From contig NZ_CP023278.1 of NCBI RefSeq assembly GCF_002896875.1, forward strand, positions 6,640,501 through 6,704,500: DNA of 64,000 nt. Direction: 5' to 3'. Position 1 is the stretch's first letter; each line of letters starts with the position of its first letter. This DNA comes from Nostoc sp. CENA543 (GTDB lineage: Bacteria > Cyanobacteriota > Cyanobacteriia > Cyanobacteriales > Nostocaceae). A program made the position numbers and the translations under genes. The notes beneath the pieces were generated by a model. It saw nothing but the letters and a program-made list of their open reading frames with translations, searched no databases and was not told the origin of the DNA. Positions 63,998-64,000 of the stretch are shown here, piece after piece.

Positions 63998-64000
63998 TTA

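Overview
The window looks like chromosomal DNA of a filamentous, heterocyst-type cyanobacterium of the Nostoc/Anabaena group. Evidence: very frequent HIP1 octamers (GCGATCGC), many intergenic 7-mer tandem repeats (STRR type), cyanobacteria-typical families (CHAT-STAND-WD40, DUF1822, DUF1824, DUF4351, GUN4, pentapeptide repeats, Mo-nitrogenase C-terminal-like protein), and the rnj-dapA-asd / tig-clpP-clpX neighbourhood. The assignment is inference; no rRNA is present to test it.

Layout. 0-6.5 kb (minus): a two-component regulator cut by the left edge, a degenerate kinase-like protein, and a bacteriocin-type export cassette (HlyD adaptor, C39-peptidase ABC exporter, three small double-glycine precursor peptides). 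6.8-9.5 kb: Cys-motif hypothetical, cobU, a subtilase. 10.7-18.8 kb (plus): sigma-like protein, DUF1822 protein and a 1552-residue CHAT-STAND-transmembrane-WD40 protein, a probable signalling/conflict locus. 19-27 kb (minus): GH13 amylase, purT, pentapeptide protein, ABC-F ATPase, DUF1824, prohibitin-like. 27.4-29.5 kb: relics (ABC exporter pseudogene, truncated transposase) around a small conserved gene. 29.5-42.5 kb: mostly housekeeping, with rnj, dapA and asd on minus and tig, clpP, clpX on plus, plus a permease, Uma2 protein, hydrolase and nitroreductase.

42.5-50.5 kb is an accessory and partly decaying zone: GNAT protein, membrane AAA ATPase, an HTH-ATPase gene split by one TAG codon, a triplicated DUF4351 gene with one truncated and one nonsense-interrupted copy, and a pentapeptide protein. 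50.7-64 kb: GntR regulator, dienelactone hydrolase, S1-like protein, VapBC and TacAT-type toxin-antitoxin pairs, a Tyr/Gly-motif protein, tRNA-Ser(UGA), a phosphoesterase, nadA, an LRAT-GUN4 gene broken at an A8 run, a Ser/Thr kinase with two following small genes, and trpC.

The most unusual signals are: (1) the cysteine-free peptide array with its exporter and no modification enzyme; (2) the sigma-like/DUF1822/CHAT-STAND-WD40 trio; (3) two copies of a roughly 120-bp inverted-repeat element, each of which supplies the TAG stop codon of the gene it abuts; (4) single-lesion gene breaks (TAG, TAA, A8 frameshift) clustered in accessory genes; (5) a promoter with a perfect palindrome in its spacer upstream of the TacAT pair.
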